NCBI GenBank assembly: GCA_029941645.1
Contig: JAPYSZ010000046.1
Span: 2,061-7,486 of the forward strand
Direction: 5' to 3'
DNA length: 5,426 nt
Source of the DNA: Candidatus Poseidoniia archaeon
GTDB lineage: Archaea; Thermoplasmatota; Poseidoniia; MGIII; CG-Epi1
Part shown: positions 1-4,673 of the stretch, one piece after another
Position numbering within the stretch: position 1 is the stretch's first letter
Layout: every line of letters begins with the position of its first letter
Position numbers and translations under genes: made by a program
Notes under the pieces: generated by a model
The model's database searches: none
Told to the model about the DNA's origin: nothing
The model's input: only the letters and a program-made list of their open reading frames with translations

Positions 1-293
1 AAACCAACCCCTCCTGGAGAAATTACGCCAATTTTTCCTTTATTAGAATTAGATCTAAATGCTGCCACTCCACCTATTGGGAAACCATAACCCCAATGAA
101 TATCGGGCATAGCCATGCTAGCATTAACTATTCCTGGTAACTGTGCAACATTAGCGACCTGCTGAACTGCAGAATCCATTCCGGGATGAGATAACAAAGA
201 TTTAGATGAGTATATTCTTCCAGGAACTCGCATTTTACCTTCCTGTGGCAATTCATAAATATTTTTATCCTTAGAAATTAATTTGTCTATCAT
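1..293 (-). CDS. rtcB: RNA-splicing ligase RtcB, N-terminal part (cut by window edge)
   Basis: Joins RNA 2',3'-cyclic phosphate or 3'-phosphate ends to 5'-OH ends using GTP and Mn2+; in archaea it seals tRNA exon halves after intron removal (family knowledge). Only the first 97 codons are present. They carry the RtcB N-terminal block: MRVPGRIY at residues 21-28, QVANVAQLPGIV near 45-56, the hallmark MPDIHWGYGFPIGGVAAF at 62-79, and SPGGVG at 92-97. The reading stops just before the expected GFDINCGVR segment, which holds the first metal-binding Asp and Cys, so no catalytic residue can be checked. The ATG at 293 was chosen because the protein then begins like archaeal RtcB (a short lead, NIYELP, then MRVPGRIY). 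It lies 5 bp after the ccmE stop, so it is probably the last visible gene of the same operon. Inteins are known in archaeal RtcB; none lies in this part. Confidence 0.95.
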   Translation of the reverse strand, partial: MIDKLISKDKNIYELPQEGKMRVPGRIYSSKSLLSHPGMDSAVQQVANVAQLPGIVNASMAMPDIHWGYGFPIGGVAAFRSNSNKGKIGVISPGGVG

Positions 294-298
294 GAACG

Positions 299-700
299 CT
301 ACTCTTCTGCTGGTTCATACTTAGAAGGGCATCCCATTTGTACTTTTTCTGCCTCAAGAGTTATTTCTCCATCTACTATACGAATTATACCTGTGAAAGT
401 AGCGCTTTTATCCTCGGCAAATGTATCTGGAAGAGTCAAGGATGAAATATCAACTTTGATTGAGTTGTTGCCATCTACCAATAAGCAATCATTTATTCTC
501 AAATCAGTTATAGTTCCATGAACCTGTATTTTTGCACCATCCCCATAATCTCCAGATACTGCCTTCTCTACTGAAACATATGTAGACTGATCAGTAATTG
601 TCAGAGAAACTACAACACCTGTAATAATTAAAAAAGAAAATGCTAAAAGACCCTTTGACCAAGAAGACCAAGGGATGTTAGTTCTTCTCTCTGTCACCAT
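299..700 (-). CDS. ccmE: Cytochrome c maturation haem chaperone CcmE, CxxxY type
   Basis: CcmE takes haem from CcmC at the outer face of the membrane, holds it covalently, and passes it to the cytochrome c haem lyase. The 133-aa protein has a short cytoplasmic head, one membrane anchor at about 17-35, then a beta-rich domain that fits the CcmE OB fold (VHGTITD at 60-66, FTGIIRIVDGEITLEAEKV at 102-120). The C-terminus reads MGCPSKYEP: Cys124-x3-Tyr128 stands where bacterial CcmE has the HxxxY haem-attachment motif. CxxxY CcmE is known from archaea and Desulfovibrio-type bacteria with reduced Ccm systems lacking CcmH, so this is a variant and not a broken gene. The ATG at 700 overlaps the end of the upstream CcmD-like gene by 23 bp, which suggests translational coupling. 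Sequence similarity to bacterial CcmE is low; the call rests on the motif, the topology and the ccmC neighbourhood. Confidence 0.85.
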   Translation of the reverse strand: MVTERRTNIPWSSWSKGLLAFSFLIITGVVVSLTITDQSTYVSVEKAVSGDYGDGAKIQVHGTITDLRINDCLLVDGNNSIKVDISSLTLPDTFAEDKSATFTGIIRIVDGEITLEAEKVQMGCPSKYEPAEE

Positions 701-1235
701 TATTTTCTACTCCTATTTTGTCACTTAATTCGCGGAATTTATTAGATATATAAAGCACATATAAACCAATTGATAACCAGAATACAGTCATACCTCCCCA
801 CAAGAAAATCAAATCTTCTGCAGGTGGTTTATTGATATGTATCTTTAGCTCCAAAAGTTTTCCTTCTTCGCCATTAGATTGTGTAAAATTTATGAATAAT
901 TTTTTATGAAATTCCTCATTGGCAAATGATGATCCTGGAAAACTTATTGACTCTTCAATCATCCCAATAAACTCACCCTCTCCTTGAACTTTAACAGTCT
1001 TACTTGGGCCCTCTCCAAATTCAAATGATATCGTGTCTTCGGAATAACCACTATCATATTCAAAAATTATAAACCAATTTGAACCTATTTGAAAAACGGA
1101 ATCATAGTAGAATGTTATTGCACTGCCGCCATCGCTGTGCTCATAAGTGTCAGGCATACATTCCTTATCTCTGCACTCTGCTGAAGTATTACTTGCTAAA
1201 AGTAAAATTACTGCCATATAAGGGTATAATCTCAT
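678..1235 (-). CDS. CcmD-like membrane protein with an N-terminal outside domain
   Basis: This 185-aa protein has a signal peptide (hydrophobic 6-14, likely cleavage after TSA at 19). An approximately 120-residue acidic, beta-strand-like outside domain follows, then one membrane helix at about 142-163, and a charged cytoplasmic tail. The helix and tail (LIFLWGGMTVFWLSIGLYVL, then SNKFRELSDK) resemble CcmD, a small helper with its N-terminus outside, which assists CcmC and CcmE in haem loading and release. The gene sits exactly where ccmD normally lies, between ccmC and ccmE. Ordinary CcmD is only about 40-80 aa, so the outside domain is additional. Cys21 and Cys26 (CRDKEC) follow the predicted cleavage site and could form a disulfide. 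SAEC is not a good lipobox, so a lipoprotein is unlikely. The start overlaps the ccmC stop as ATGA (1235-1232). The link to CcmD is inferred from topology and position; I do not recognise the outside domain. Confidence 0.72.
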   Translation of the reverse strand: MRLYPYMAVILLLASNTSAECRDKECMPDTYEHSDGGSAITFYYDSVFQIGSNWFIIFEYDSGYSEDTISFEFGEGPSKTVKVQGEGEFIGMIEESISFPGSSFANEEFHKKLFINFTQSNGEEGKLLELKIHINKPPAEDLIFLWGGMTVFWLSIGLYVLYISNKFRELSDKIGVENNGDREKN

Positions 1236-1930
1236 ATTTTCTCCATTTTAGCTTTCAGATGTATTCGCTCCATTTCTTCTATTTTCATTCGTATATTGAA
1301 CAGGAAAATGTACAATAATAGAAAACCAAAGAGACCCGTGTATAGACCAAATCTCAATGAAGGGTCCAAGCTTCCTTGATCTTCCGTACCAACTATTACG
1401 GGATGATGGGATCTCAAAAAACGTGAGGAAAGATAAGACAGAGGAACCATAACCATTCCCGACAAACCTAGTATGGCTGCATTTTTTTTGACTTGAAAGG
1501 TCTCAGGCTGACGTCTGTAAACTACATATGCAATGTAAAGCATCCACATTGCAAGAGTCGTCGCTAATCTCATATCCGTCATAAATCGAGAAAAAATATC
1601 TCCACCCCATTCAGCCTTCATCCAGAAAGTTCCAGAAGCAAGTGACATAAAACCAAATACAAGGCCTAATTCTGCAGAGCACTTTGATAATCTATCTGCA
1701 TAATCAGATTTATTATAAAGATACAAGGCACTACCTCCAACTACCATCATGAATGCAAGATATGTGATTAATCCAGAAGGTACATGGAAGTAGAATAGCT
1801 TTTGAGCATTTGGTGCTGTGAAAAATTTAGCAGAACCTGTCTGGATTAAACCAATATAAAGCGTAATCAATACAAAAATAAAGCCAATAGCTCCAAAAAA
1901 TTCCCTAGTGTATCTCATTTCGTTTTCCAT
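1232..1930 (-). CDS. ccmC: Haem-handling protein CcmC (cytochrome c biogenesis)
   Basis: CcmC presents haem at the outer face of the cytoplasmic membrane and forms the complex that attaches it to CcmE. The 232-aa protein has six likely membrane helices (about 12-30, 55-73, 86-103, 123-139, 150-167, 194-213), the usual CcmC count. The first axial-His motif is FYFHVPSG (His49). The second histidine region is SRFLRSHHPVIV (His175/His176), followed by GSLDPSL and FGFLLLY, as in CcmC. The WWD segment between them is aberrant: GTFWMKAEWGGDIFSRFMTDMRLAT (101-124, split TFWMKAEWGG and DIFSRFMTDMRL) keeps W103, W108-G109 and D119-x-R-L. It lacks the tryptophans usually found after WG and has about four extra residues there. 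The 1930 ATG overlaps cbf5 by 16 bp. An ATG at 1918 forms an ATGA overlap with the cbf5 stop and would shorten the protein by four residues; either start is possible. A CcmF-type haem lyase is less likely, being much longer. Confidence 0.93.
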   Translation of the reverse strand: MENEMRYTREFFGAIGFIFVLITLYIGLIQTGSAKFFTAPNAQKLFYFHVPSGLITYLAFMMVVGGSALYLYNKSDYADRLSKCSAELGLVFGFMSLASGTFWMKAEWGGDIFSRFMTDMRLATTLAMWMLYIAYVVYRRQPETFQVKKNAAILGLSGMVMVPLSYLSSRFLRSHHPVIVGTEDQGSLDPSLRFGLYTGLFGFLLLYIFLFNIRMKIEEMERIHLKAKMEKI

Positions 1931-2874
1931 TCTCTAGGGTAAGTTCCTCTTTTCATTATAACTCTTTCAAGTTTGGCAACCTTACCTTTTGACTTGGGCT
2001 TTTCTGCAATCTCATCTGCATTTACTGTAGCTCTAGCCAATGCAATAGCTTCTCCTCTGGTTGTTTTTATCGAAATTAATTGGCCTCTCTTCATCTTCTT
2101 TGAAACCATTGCAACTCCTGGAACTCCTAAATCTGCACCGTGGCAAAGTGCATCAACAGCAGAATCCTTAATTTCAATTGAAGGTATATCTACTAACATA
2201 TCTTCAAGTGGCTTAAGAATAGAAAACAACTTTGTTTTGTCACCAGAATCCTTCCATGCTTTATACATATCATGTGCTTCTATCATACTTACCGAATTTT
2301 CAATGCTAAAGGGGCCCGATTTAGTTCTTATCAATTGCTCCATAATACCTCCTGAACCCAAGGCAGATCCTATATCTTCGCATAAATTTCGAATATAGGT
2401 TCCTCCCTCACACAATACTCTGAAAAGTGTGCTTTTTGAAGTATGTTCTAACATTTCAATCTCATATATTCGCCGAATTCTCAACTCTCTTTTAACTGCC
2501 GCTTGAAATGGTGGAATTTGATAAATTGGTCCTGTGAATTTGGTAAACATATCCAATACATTTATTTTGCTTTGACTTTGATAATGTTTCATCAAACACA
2601 CATATTCTTTAGGGGATTCTTGCATGACTTTGATAACTTTCGATGCTTGACCTATAGAAATTGGAAGAACACCCGTTACATTTGGATCTAAAGTCCCACC
2701 ATGACCTGTTGAATCTAATTCAAAAGAATCTCTCAGCCACGCAGCTACTTGATGAGACGAAGGACCAGCCTGTTTGTTAATTATTACAACCGATGATTCT
2801 AACAACTGATCTATAGACCTCTCAGAAGGTGAAGTTCCATAAGGGGCACTTACTGTGTCACTAATCTTGTACAA
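1915..2874 (-). CDS. cbf5: H/ACA RNP tRNA/rRNA pseudouridine synthase Cbf5 (dyskerin/TruB family)
   Basis: Catalytic subunit of archaeal H/ACA RNPs, which convert guide-selected rRNA uridines to pseudouridine; it can also make tRNA U55 pseudouridine. Numbering from the TTG at 2874 (319 aa): INKQAGPSSHQVAAW (33-47) matches the INLDKPPGPTSHEV block. GHGGTLDPNVTG (57-68) contains catalytic Asp63. KEYVCLM (89-95), PPFQAAVKRELRIRRIYEIE (121-140) and EGGTYIRNL (156-164) complete the TruB-like core. From about residue 225, HGADLGVPGV, KRGQLISI and the end RVIMKRGTYPREWK form the PUA domain. I chose TTG because it lies 1 nt after the upstream stop, behind GGGAG at 5-nt spacing, and gives the usual short lead before the YG...P.ER motif. 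An in-frame ATG at 2934 would add 20 residues that overlap the preceding gene by 59 bp and has no ribosome-binding site. The position directly before ccmC is unusual. Confidence 0.95.
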   Translation of the reverse strand: MYKISDTVSAPYGTSPSERSIDQLLESSVVIINKQAGPSSHQVAAWLRDSFELDSTGHGGTLDPNVTGVLPISIGQASKVIKVMQESPKEYVCLMKHYQSQSKINVLDMFTKFTGPIYQIPPFQAAVKRELRIRRIYEIEMLEHTSKSTLFRVLCEGGTYIRNLCEDIGSALGSGGIMEQLIRTKSGPFSIENSVSMIEAHDMYKAWKDSGDKTKLFSILKPLEDMLVDIPSIEIKDSAVDALCHGADLGVPGVAMVSKKMKRGQLISIKTTRGEAIALARATVNADEIAEKPKSKGKVAKLERVIMKRGTYPREWKTK

Positions 2875-2875
2875 A

Positions 2876-3307
2876 TTATCTCCCAAAAAGCCAACTGAAT
2901 AAGCCTCTAGAATAAACGGACTGATCTGCATCATATAGTTCAGCTAGTTTCTCAGGAGACAATGATTTCATAACTGCCGGATCTATGTCTCTCAATAAAT
3001 CCAATTCATTCTTATCTAACCAGACTCCATTACATTGGAGACAAACATCAATCTCCACACCCTCGGCATGCTCACCATCCATCAAAGACCCACAGCTTGG
3101 ACAAAGTAATTCGGAATCGGAGTCTATACCTAGATATTTGGTTGTCAGATGATGTAATGGCCTATTACCTGTCAAAGTCATTAATTCACCTTTATCGAGG
3201 AATATTCCAAAACAAGACTCACATTGATCAATTTCAACTTTCCAGATACCTTTTCGTATAAATTCAGATTTGAGTGCTGAAAAGCATTTAGGGCAGTCTC
3301 TTTTCAT
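2876..3307 (-). CDS. Tandem zf-TFIIB-type zinc-ribbon protein
   Basis: Small soluble 143-aa protein with two copies of the zf-TFIIB zinc ribbon. In each, CPxC is followed about 20 residues later by CxxC and then a (F/W)LDKxEL signature. Copy one uses Cys5, Cys8, Cys29 and Cys32, ending GIFLDKGEL. Copy two uses Cys69, Cys72, Cys89 and Cys92, ending GVWLDKNEL. Both have VEID just before the second cysteine pair, so the halves look like an internal duplication. All eight cysteines are present, so two zinc ions should be bound. The C-terminal 45 residues are charged and end in SRGLFSWLFGR, possibly an interaction tail. Despite the family name these proteins are not the TFB initiation factor, and their role is poorly known. 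The ATG at 3307 shares one base with the upstream stop (TGATG); a TTG one codon earlier is less likely. The cbf5 start follows 1 nt after its stop. Confidence 0.85.
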   Translation of the reverse strand: MKRDCPKCFSALKSEFIRKGIWKVEIDQCESCFGIFLDKGELMTLTGNRPLHHLTTKYLGIDSDSELLCPSCGSLMDGEHAEGVEIDVCLQCNGVWLDKNELDLLRDIDPAVMKSLSPEKLAELYDADQSVYSRGLFSWLFGR

Positions 3308-3453
3308 CAATCTGGGCCTTGCTGTGTCTTAGAACAGGCTCTACAAATAACGCGAGTTGAATTCCAACCAGGTCCTGTAGGTACCATAATCTCCTTCTCG
3401 CAAAAATAACACTTTTCTTTAAGCGCAGATTCTCTTCCTGTGAACTTAGGCAG
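3307..3453 (-). CDS. Small CxxC...CxxC zinc-binding protein, probable CTG start
   Basis: An open frame encodes about 48 residues: PKFTGRESALKEK, CYFC, EKEIMVPTGPGWNSTRV, ICRAC, SKTQQGPD, stop. Two CxxC pairs about 19 residues apart suggest a single zinc knuckle or ribbon. I do not recognise the family. Support for a real gene: paired CxxC motifs, a stop fused to the next ATG as TGATG, and a position directly after the divergent promoter. There is no ATG, GTG or TTG in frame. Two in-frame TGA codons (3462-3457) close the frame just upstream, leaving CTG at 3453 as the best start. It is preceded at 5 nt by GGTGAT (3464-3459), a match to the 16S rRNA 3' end. Alternatively the true start is ATG at 3460 or 3457 in the next frame, with a one-base indel near 3450 (natural or a sequencing error). 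If real it leads the operon. Confidence 0.6.
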   Translation of the reverse strand: MPKFTGRESALKEKCYFCEKEIMVPTGPGWNSTRVICRACSKTQQGPD

Positions 3454-3458
3454 ACATC

Positions 3459-3464
3459 ATCACC
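3459..3464 (-). promoter_or_regulatory. Shine-Dalgarno-like GGTGAT before the CTG start
   Basis: GGTGAT is complementary to the AUCACC segment of the archaeal 16S rRNA 3' end and ends 5 nt before CTG 3453. It is the main argument for CTG initiation of the small zinc protein. It overlaps the first of two ATG codons in another frame, so its use is uncertain. Confidence 0.4.
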
Positions 3465-3486
3465 AACTGTCGATTTAGGAAGGGTG

Positions 3487-3494
3487 GATAAAAG
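3487..3494 (-). promoter_or_regulatory. Candidate TATA box for the leftward zinc-protein/cbf5/ccm/rtcB operon
   Basis: CTTTTATC on the minus strand lies about 25 bp before position 3465, giving a predicted leader of only about 10-15 nt that would still include GGTGAT. It is the only good TATA-like element in the 92-bp intergenic region on this strand, and every gene to its left is packed too tightly for another obvious promoter. Called by eye from the archaeal TATA pattern and spacing; the start site is not shown by sequence alone. Confidence 0.4.
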
Positions 3495-3516
3495 CTATTC
3501 CACCAGTGGTTAATTG

Positions 3517-3522
3517 TTTTAT
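3517..3522 (+). promoter_or_regulatory. Candidate TATA box for tRNA-Phe
   Basis: TTTTAT lies 24-29 bp before the first tRNA base, the normal archaeal distance between the TATA box and the transcription start. Transcription would therefore begin at or very near the mature 5' end. Only about 22 bp separate it from the opposite-strand TATA candidate, so the two promoters may compete or be co-regulated. Confidence 0.45.
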
Positions 3523-3527
3523 GGGGG

Positions 3528-3540
3528 CTTTCAATGAAAG
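3528..3540. repeat. Short inverted repeat between the TATA candidate and tRNA-Phe
   Basis: CTTTC-AAT-GAAAG is a perfect 5-bp inverted repeat with a 3-base centre. It ends 5 bp before the tRNA and sits between the candidate TATA box and the tRNA 5' end. It could be an operator for a dimeric regulator, but a repeat this short can occur by chance. Confidence 0.3.
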
Positions 3541-3545
3541 AATAG

Positions 3546-3621
3546 GCCGCTGTAGCTCAGTTGGGAGAGCGTGGGACTGAAGATCCTAAGGTCGCCGGTT
3601 CGATCCCGGCCGGCGGCACCA
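3546..3621 (+). tRNA. tRNA-Phe (anticodon GAA), CCA encoded
   Basis: A complete 76-nt cloverleaf. The acceptor stem GCCGCTG (3546-3552) pairs with CGGCGGC (3611-3617) with one G-U pair. T8 and A9 follow, then a D arm GCTC/GAGC with a GG-containing loop. The anticodon stem TGGGA/TCCTA encloses loop CTGAAGA with anticodon GAA at 3579-3581. The variable loop is 5 nt and the T arm is GCCGG/CCGGC with loop TTCGATC. The discriminator is A and CCA is encoded at 3619-3621. G follows the anticodon (position 37), as needed for the wyosine-type modification of archaeal tRNA-Phe. No intron is present. It serves UUC and UUU codons. Confidence 0.97.
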
Positions 3622-3646
3622 TCTCTCAGGAGACAATTAAGCAAAA

Positions 3647-4246
3647 ATGTCGGTTGAAAACTACAATATAGCCCGAAACAAGGCCTTGAAATCTATGACT
3701 TTAGGTCTTATTTTTTTACTTTTTTTACCAGTAGGAATACCCATTTCACTGATTATTATCCCTTTCTTAGCAGGCAGAAATGGAGCTAGAGAACTACCAA
3801 ACAATTGGCATCTAACTTATATTCTAACCGTTGGAGGTGGATGGTCTATAGGATTGGTTGTATGTCTTATTCTATTATTGACAATTGGAATAGGTCCTGC
3901 TATGAGAATAAATATCGCTGAGACTATTATTTTTATTGTTATGATTTTGTTTACTTGGTCCTCTTTCGCAATTGGCGTTCAGAGTTCAAAAATTGTTAAT
4001 GCTATTGATATTAATAGGCCATATGAAAAAGAATGGAAAGACGAAGGAAAAGACATAAGCGAATTAGCAGTTACCGAAGAAGAAAATCGGGATAGTACCA
4101 TATCAAATTTCCAAAAAGTAAAAAACTTTATGCAAGGAAATGATACGTCTGAAAAAAGAGAAACCAAAAAAGATACAAAGCCAAAAAAAGCACCCAAAGG
4201 GAAGGCAAGTCGTGTTTCAGCATTGGCTAGTCGCCGCCGTAAATAG
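3647..4246 (+). CDS. Hypothetical membrane protein with a basic cytoplasmic tail
   Basis: I do not recognise this 199-aa protein. It has hydrophobic segments at about 18-42 (long, with Gly-Ile-Pro in the middle, so possibly a hairpin), 57-83 and 89-113, then an 85-residue hydrophilic tail. The tail is mixed acidic and basic to about 160 and then very Lys/Arg-rich (KKDTKPKKAPKGK, ending SRRRK). Arginines after the first segment and the basic tail suggest both lie on the cytoplasmic side. No catalytic motif is visible. The basic tail could touch nucleic acid, ribosomes or membrane lipids, but nothing shows which. The ATG at 3647 lies only 25 bp after the tRNA. AGGAGA at 3628-3633 is 13 nt from the ATG, too far for a normal ribosome-binding site, so the translation start is less certain than the reading frame. 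Its codon use and AT-richness match the neighbours, arguing for a genuine gene. Confidence 0.8.
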   Translation: MSVENYNIARNKALKSMTLGLIFLLFLPVGIPISLIIIPFLAGRNGARELPNNWHLTYILTVGGGWSIGLVVCLILLLTIGIGPAMRINIAETIIFIVMILFTWSSFAIGVQSSKIVNAIDINRPYEKEWKDEGKDISELAVTEEENRDSTISNFQKVKNFMQGNDTSEKRETKKDTKPKKAPKGKASRVSALASRRRK

Positions 4247-4253
4247 TTAAATA
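4247..4253 (+). promoter_or_regulatory. Candidate TATA box for the mutase small-subunit/meaB operon
   Basis: TTAAATA follows directly after the upstream stop codon, with an A-rich stretch before it (GTAAATAG) that could serve as a BRE. It is centred about 25 bp before the ATG at 4275, which predicts a transcript beginning at the start codon. The 20 bp before that ATG contain no Shine-Dalgarno match, consistent with a leaderless mRNA. Confidence 0.5.
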
Positions 4254-4274
4254 GACCGAAATGTGGATTGATTT

Positions 4275-4673
4275 ATGAGCAAAAAAGGAAAGATTAGAGT
4301 CCTTATTGCTAAACCTGGCTTAGATGGACATGATAGAGGAGCCAAAGTTATAGCTAGAGCATTGAGAGATTCTGGCATGGAAGTAATCTACACTGGATTA
4401 AGACAAAGCCCAGAAGATATAGTAGAAGCTGCAATCCAAGAAGACGTACATTTTATTGGGCTCAGTATATTATCTGGAGCTCATTCACACATTTTTCCAA
4501 GAATAGTCGAACTACTTAAGGAAAGAAAAGCTGAAGACATCAAGATAATAGCGGGCGGTATAATTCCCGATGAAGAAATCCCTAAGTGGAAGAAAATAGG
4601 CATAGAAGCTATTTTTGGTCCCGGTTCCTCTACAATTGAAATTGTTGATTATATTAATGGATCTGTAAATTGA
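4275..4673 (+). CDS. mcmA2: Methylmalonyl-CoA mutase small subunit, cobalamin-binding domain
   Basis: Binds adenosylcobalamin for methylmalonyl-CoA mutase, which interconverts (R)-methylmalonyl-CoA and succinyl-CoA. The 132-aa protein is the B12-binding domain alone, the usual size for organisms that split the enzyme into two subunits. It starts with the strand IRVLIAKPGLDGHDRGAKVIA: DGHDRG (17-22) is the DxHxxG motif whose His19 supplies the lower cobalt ligand. GLSILSGAHSH (about 62-72) and the IIAGGIIP segment (about 90-97) line the nucleotide tail pocket, completing the DxHxxG...SxL...GG signature. All key residues are intact. A free-standing corrinoid protein of another mutase is possible, but the KPGLDGHDRG block and the adjacent meaB strongly favour methylmalonyl-CoA mutase. 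The stop overlaps the meaB start as TTGA. The catalytic large subunit is not in the window. Confidence 0.94.
   Translation: MSKKGKIRVLIAKPGLDGHDRGAKVIARALRDSGMEVIYTGLRQSPEDIVEAAIQEDVHFIGLSILSGAHSHIFPRIVELLKERKAEDIKIIAGGIIPDEEIPKWKKIGIEAIFGPGSSTIEIVDYINGSVN

Noticed and set aside
678..1235. Lipoprotein reading of the CcmD-like protein, with Cys21 as the lipid-attachment residue.
   Set aside because: The residues before Cys21 are SAE, and Glu at -1 does not fit a lipobox.
1079..1318. Plus-strand open frame opposite the ccmC/ccmD-like junction.
   Set aside because: It is antisense to two well-supported genes, has no recognisable motif and no promoter or ribosome-binding site.
1973..2691. Plus-strand open frames opposite cbf5 (1973-2398 and 2503-2691).
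   Set aside because: They are shadows of a strongly conserved gene on the other strand; their translations have no family features.
2950..3637. A 14-bp direct repeat, TCTCAGGAGACAAT, at 2950-2963 and 3624-3637, the second copy touching the tRNA 3' flank (possible attachment site).
   Set aside because: The first copy lies inside the coding frame of the zinc-ribbon gene, the segment between contains ordinary genes with no integrase, and the repeat does not include tRNA sequence. Most likely chance.
3979..4197. Minus-strand open frame opposite the membrane-protein tail.
   Set aside because: Its Phe/Ser-rich translation simply reflects the complement of Lys/Glu-rich codons.
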